A stretch of 33,402 nucleotides of DNA from Oscillospiraceae bacterium (lineage in GTDB: Bacteria; Bacillota; Clostridia; Oscillospirales; Oscillospiraceae), in the NCBI GenBank assembly GCA_016296635.1, contig JAEDIZ010000012.1, positions 1-33,402 of the forward strand, read 5' to 3'. Each line of letters opens with the position of its first letter. The first letter of the stretch is position 1. The translations under genes were made by a program, and so were the position numbers. Shown here one piece after another: positions 30,218 through 33,402 of the stretch. The notes below the pieces were generated by a model. The model did not search any database. It worked only from the letters and a program-made list of their open reading frames with translations, and was not told where the DNA came from.

Positions 30218-31180
30218 TCACACCTTTCTGGAGTTTCTAAAGCGGTCAAAGCCGACCGAGAAGATCAGAATGACGCCAAGGACAAGCTGCTGATAGTAGG
30301 GGCTGATGCCTGTAATGGTCATGCCGTTAGTCAGCATGGTCATAAATAGAGAGCCGAGGACAGTCGCCAGCACCGAGCCTGCACCGCCAAACAGGGATAC
30401 ACCGCCAATGACGCAGGAGGCGATGACCGTCGTCTGGAAGTCCGCGCCTGCATTGGGCTGACCGGAGTTCAGTCTGGCCGCAGTCAGAACGCCGCTGATG
30501 CCGGTCAGGAAACCACAGATCAGGAATGCAGAGAAGCTGATGGCTGCGCAGCGGATACCGGAAAGTCTTGCTGTTTCCGCATTGCCGCCGACGGCATAGA
30601 GCTTTCTGCCGTACACCGTGAACCGGAGGATGAAGCTGCCGATCAGGGCAACGATCAAAGCAATGATAACGACCAGAGGCAGGCCGAAGACCTCGACCTC
30701 CGCGATGGCGTTAAATTCGTCGGTCAGCGGGAACACCGGAGCGCCCTCACGGACAACAAGGATGCAGCCCTTGATGATGTACTGAACACCGATACCGCCT
30801 ATGAACACGGGGATATCCAGCTTGATCGTGCAGAAGCCGAGCAGCGCGCCCGCGAGGGTCGTGCAGATGAGGCCGATCACAATGGAGACCGGAACACTCA
30901 GACCCGCCTGCAAGGCAATGCCCGTGGAAACGCCTGCCAGCGCAACCTGCGCACCGGCGGAAAGGTCGAATGAGCCGGTAATGAGCAGCAGCGTCATGCC
31001 AACGCCTGCGATCAGCGTAAAGGACGCCGTTCTCAGAATATTGATAATGTTGACATTGGACAGAAATGCCGGGTTCTTCGCCGCAAAGTAGACAAAGAAC
31101 AGAACCATCGGGATCAGGACACCCAGCTCCCGCATATCAAAGAAAACTCTTGTCAGCTTCCCTTTGCTTTCTTTCTTCAC
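30218..31180 (-). CDS. Sugar ABC transporter permease (RbsC family)
   Basis: GTG start at 31180 preceded by GGGGGGA. The 320 residues contain about eight to ten hydrophobic membrane segments, beginning with LGVLIPMVLFFVYFAA, and the family motif block around AGVGMTLLLITGSFDLSAGAQVALAG. Also present are GGIGVQYIIKGCILVVREG, VYGRKLYAVGGNAETARLSGI (the loop that contacts the ATPase) and SVLATVLGSLFMTMLTNGMTI. A single permease gene would form a homodimer, as in RbsC. It lies between the beta-propeller gene (18-base gap) and the ATPase gene. Confidence 0.95.
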   Translation of the reverse strand: MKKESKGKLTRVFFDMRELGVLIPMVLFFVYFAAKNPAFLSNVNIINILRTASFTLIAGVGMTLLLITGSFDLSAGAQVALAGVSTGIALQAGLSVPVSIVIGLICTTLAGALLGFCTIKLDIPVFIGGIGVQYIIKGCILVVREGAPVFPLTDEFNAIAEVEVFGLPLVVIIALIVALIGSFILRFTVYGRKLYAVGGNAETARLSGIRCAAISFSAFLICGFLTGISGVLTAARLNSGQPNAGADFQTTVIASCVIGGVSLFGGAGSVLATVLGSLFMTMLTNGMTITGISPYYQQLVLGVILIFSVGFDRFRNSRKV

Positions 31181-31198
31181 GTTTGATCCCCCCGAAAC

Positions 31199-33214
31199 TC
31201 AGATGTTATAGATATAGACTGTACCGATCCGATCCGCAGAGCCGATGGCGAGCTTCTTCCCGTCCGCGCTGATGCAGCAGGCGGAGAGGACGTTGCTTGC
31301 TACGATACCGTCCAGCTTGGCAGACGGATGGGCGATGTTGCCAAGCAGCTCCAGCCCCTTTTCATCGGTATAGCGGAAGACCATGCCGAGATCCTCCGGG
31401 TCGCCCGCGACGCCGTAGACCGTCTTGCCGTCCGGCGTCACAGCCATATCGCGGATCGGGCCGTTGTAGCCGCACATACCGAGGGAGTAGACCCGGTCGC
31501 CGTCCGCCAGCGCCAGCAATCCGTCTCTTGTGCCGACGAGCTTCTTGCCGCTTGCCATCGTGACCTCGACCACGGGCACAGCCATGAACTGACGGCCCGG
31601 GTAGTACGGCATAGCTGCCTGCACCGTGACAGAATTCTCAATCGCTGCCTTCAGCCAGCTCAGCTTTTCGGGAGCTGCCTTTTCTGCGGGCACGATTTCA
31701 GTCTTGCCATTCTTGATGCAGAACACATATTCTGCCTTCTCACCGCAAAGACCCCAAAGCTCGCTGCCGTCCCATGCCAGACCCTTGACCTTGGAATCGT
31801 CAATGTGATCGGGTGCCAGCTCTCTCCAGATGCGGTAGAAGCTATCCAGCTCTGCGTCAAAGGTGTTCGGGTTCTGGGCGCAGACGGAATCGTTCTGATC
31901 GAAGGGCAGGGAGTATCCGTACTGCTCCGGGTCACCCTCATGGAACATTCTGTCCTCCAGCATGTTGGGGTCAACAGAAACGAGAACGTCGCCTCCCTCG
32001 TCATACTGGCTCAGGTCGATCGCGTAGACACAGGGCGCCATCTTGCCGTGGAACTGCTCGACGGCGAGCAAGGTGTTTTCATGGATATACATCATGCTCG
32101 GGCAGGTGGACACGCAGGTGCTGACACCGAGGATGCCCTTCCATTCCGGACGGGCGCCCTTTTTGGTGATATCCCAGCAGAACAGACCTGCGGGGCATGC
32201 CGGACGCATGGGGTTTTCGCCATTGTTGACGGGATTGACGATATACCAGAGTCTGCCCTTATCATCAAAGTCCATTCCAAAGATACCGTTGCGGTTCTCA
32301 CCCTTGGCATAGCGGAGAGTGTCCAGATACGGGCCCATGTTTTCGACTTCACCGGTCGCAGTATCCAGTGCAAGAATATCGGGGCCATACATGAAAGCCA
32401 GATAAACGCGACCGTCCGGTCCGATCCTGCCTACGGAGATGTTGGCGAAGGAAACACTGAAGTCGTACTGCTCACCGTAGCGGAAGAAGGGCACGCGGTA
32501 GTTCATGTCTACAACTTCCTGTTTGTCGGTGTCAATCTTGAAGAGGTAGCCGGAGCGGCTGGTAGCATACAGATTGCCGTCAGGTCCGGGTACCATGCGG
32601 AAAGAGGCCATCTCGGAGACCTTTCCCATGTCCTTTGCCTCATGCGTGTCAAAGTCATAGCGGTACAGGTGACCCTTCATAAAGCCCATGGAATAGAAAG
32701 CGTTGTGCTTCTTGTCATAGCAGGAACCGTAGAGGGACTCGTGGACTGCCGGAACACCAAGATTCTCGGCATGACCGGTCTCCAGATCATAGGTCACGAT
32801 GTTGGAGCCGGCGAAGCCCTCCCACATATTGCCGAAGAAGGAGAACGGCATCCAGGTGGGATGCTGCGGAGCCTTATCGGTGGAGTGGGTGGTCATAGCG
32901 AGCTTGTGATCGTTCATAAAGGAAATGGACGTATGGAATTTACTCGCCCGAATGGCTCTGTCCTGCGGCAGAATGACCTTTTCCACGTCGATCAGCTTTC
33001 TGGCGCAGTCGGTCTTATAATCGTATTCATAGAGTCTTGCGTAGCCGCCGTTGGTCAGCTCACTTGACATGGACATATACAGCTTGCCGTCAGGCCCCAT
33101 CGTGGTATCCCAGATAGAGTTGTGATCCTCTTCTCCCCAAAAAAAGTGGACTTTCGTTCGCTTTTGCGGGATCAGTTTAAAGTCTTCCGGTCCTTCCAAA
33201 AAATACTTTTTCAT
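31199..33214 (-). CDS. Cytosolic beta-propeller-like protein, first gene of sugar operon
   Basis: The ATG at 33214 follows AGGAGG by eight bases. The 671-residue protein has no leader or membrane segment. It consists of repeated blade-like units with GPDG/TPDGK-type turns: MGPDGKLYMSMSS, VPGPDGNLYATSRSGYLFKID, IGPDGRVYLAFMYGPDILALD, FDDKGRLWYIVN, VTPDGKTVYGVAGDPEDLG and ISADGKKLAIGSADRIGTVYIYN. Such patterns occur in streptogramin-lyase-like and lactonase-like propellers, but I cannot place it in a characterised family or see a definite catalytic site. Position at the head of a transport and amino-sugar operon suggests an enzyme or sensor acting on the imported compound. Confidence 0.75.
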   Translation of the reverse strand: MKKYFLEGPEDFKLIPQKRTKVHFFWGEEDHNSIWDTTMGPDGKLYMSMSSELTNGGYARLYEYDYKTDCARKLIDVEKVILPQDRAIRASKFHTSISFMNDHKLAMTTHSTDKAPQHPTWMPFSFFGNMWEGFAGSNIVTYDLETGHAENLGVPAVHESLYGSCYDKKHNAFYSMGFMKGHLYRYDFDTHEAKDMGKVSEMASFRMVPGPDGNLYATSRSGYLFKIDTDKQEVVDMNYRVPFFRYGEQYDFSVSFANISVGRIGPDGRVYLAFMYGPDILALDTATGEVENMGPYLDTLRYAKGENRNGIFGMDFDDKGRLWYIVNPVNNGENPMRPACPAGLFCWDITKKGARPEWKGILGVSTCVSTCPSMMYIHENTLLAVEQFHGKMAPCVYAIDLSQYDEGGDVLVSVDPNMLEDRMFHEGDPEQYGYSLPFDQNDSVCAQNPNTFDAELDSFYRIWRELAPDHIDDSKVKGLAWDGSELWGLCGEKAEYVFCIKNGKTEIVPAEKAAPEKLSWLKAAIENSVTVQAAMPYYPGRQFMAVPVVEVTMASGKKLVGTRDGLLALADGDRVYSLGMCGYNGPIRDMAVTPDGKTVYGVAGDPEDLGMVFRYTDEKGLELLGNIAHPSAKLDGIVASNVLSACCISADGKKLAIGSADRIGTVYIYNI

Positions 33215-33217
33215 CAA

Positions 33218-33402
33218 TATATCCTCCTATGGCGTGAATTATTTTTCAAAAACAGCATAGTTATTTTTGTTTGTGCATTTAATATACACCTTTATTTCTT
33301 GCATTTCCAGACTTATTTTTCATAAATGTAATTTTCGACATCTTGCACGGGAGTTTGACAGTTGAATTATAGAAAAAATGCTTGCAGGTCGCATAAAACC
33401 TG
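33218..33402 (-). promoter_or_regulatory. Leader and promoter region of the sugar operon
   Basis: AT-rich and gene-free. On the minus strand a TATAAT is at 33366-33371, but the matching -35 position (ATGCGA) is poor, as expected of an activated promoter. CTTGCA occurs three times on the plus strand (about 33299, 33342 and 33381), roughly 40 bases apart, and could be a regulator's repeated site. The region may continue past the end of the window. Confidence 0.35.

Noticed and set aside
31328..33067. A 579-codon plus-strand frame opposite the beta-propeller gene
   Set aside because: Antisense shadow: the opposite strand has a coherent repeat architecture, a good ribosome site and operon context.
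1..33402. CRISPR arrays, tRNA and rRNA genes
   Set aside because: No regularly spaced direct repeats of CRISPR type and no cloverleaf or rRNA-like sequence were seen on reading through.

Overview
The window looks like the chromosome of a spore-forming, gut-type Firmicute, probably Oscillospirales/Ruminococcaceae. This placement is inferred from a CIRCE-controlled groES-groEL pair, a RicT-HolB-SpoVT gene order, strong AGGAGG ribosome sites and moderate-to-high GC; no rRNA or tRNA gene is visible to confirm it. Almost everything is on the minus strand.

Left part (1-9927). After the tail of an unrecognised gene come an XRE regulator divergent from a 57-residue basic protein, then a short secreted protein ending at a clear terminator. 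A first amino-sugar cassette follows: a CBM9-like protein, a NagA-like deacetylase and a NagB-like isomerase/deaminase (1815-4579), behind a near-consensus promoter. Next are the housekeeping genes groEL, groES, ricT and holB.

Middle (10276-20347). A mobilizable element has its large serine recombinase fused in frame to the C-terminal GAF part of SpoVT, so it sits inside spoVT. Its cargo is a RhuM-family gene coupled to the recombinase, a small conserved protein, a MobV relaxase, a P4-type helicase, a CHC2 zinc-finger protein, an XRE regulator and a sigma-like gene. The right end is not intact: the sigma-like gene stops abruptly inside an inverted remnant of a BMP-family lipoprotein gene. That remnant carries a stop codon in its lipobox and is cut at its 5' end by an IS30-family insertion sequence. 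The 5' half of spoVT is not in the window, so the insertion is probably locked in.

Right part (20801-33217). Nine co-directional genes form a sugar-uptake and catabolism operon. In transcription order they are a cytosolic beta-propeller protein, a ribose-type ABC permease, its double ATPase, its lipoprotein binding protein, a shrunken pyruvate:ferredoxin-oxidoreductase (PFOR)-like protein without its usual cofactor motifs, an FGGY sugar kinase, a second NagA-like deacetylase, a ceramidase-family hydrolase and a second NagB-like protein. The enzyme set suggests uptake of an unphosphorylated N-acyl amino sugar or polyol, phosphorylation by the FGGY kinase, deacylation, then isomerisation/deamination. 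Both NagB-like proteins lack the ring-opening Asp of classical NagB, and the PFOR-like protein has no obvious role. Together these make this operon and its smaller sister cassette the best candidate here for an undescribed catabolic pathway.
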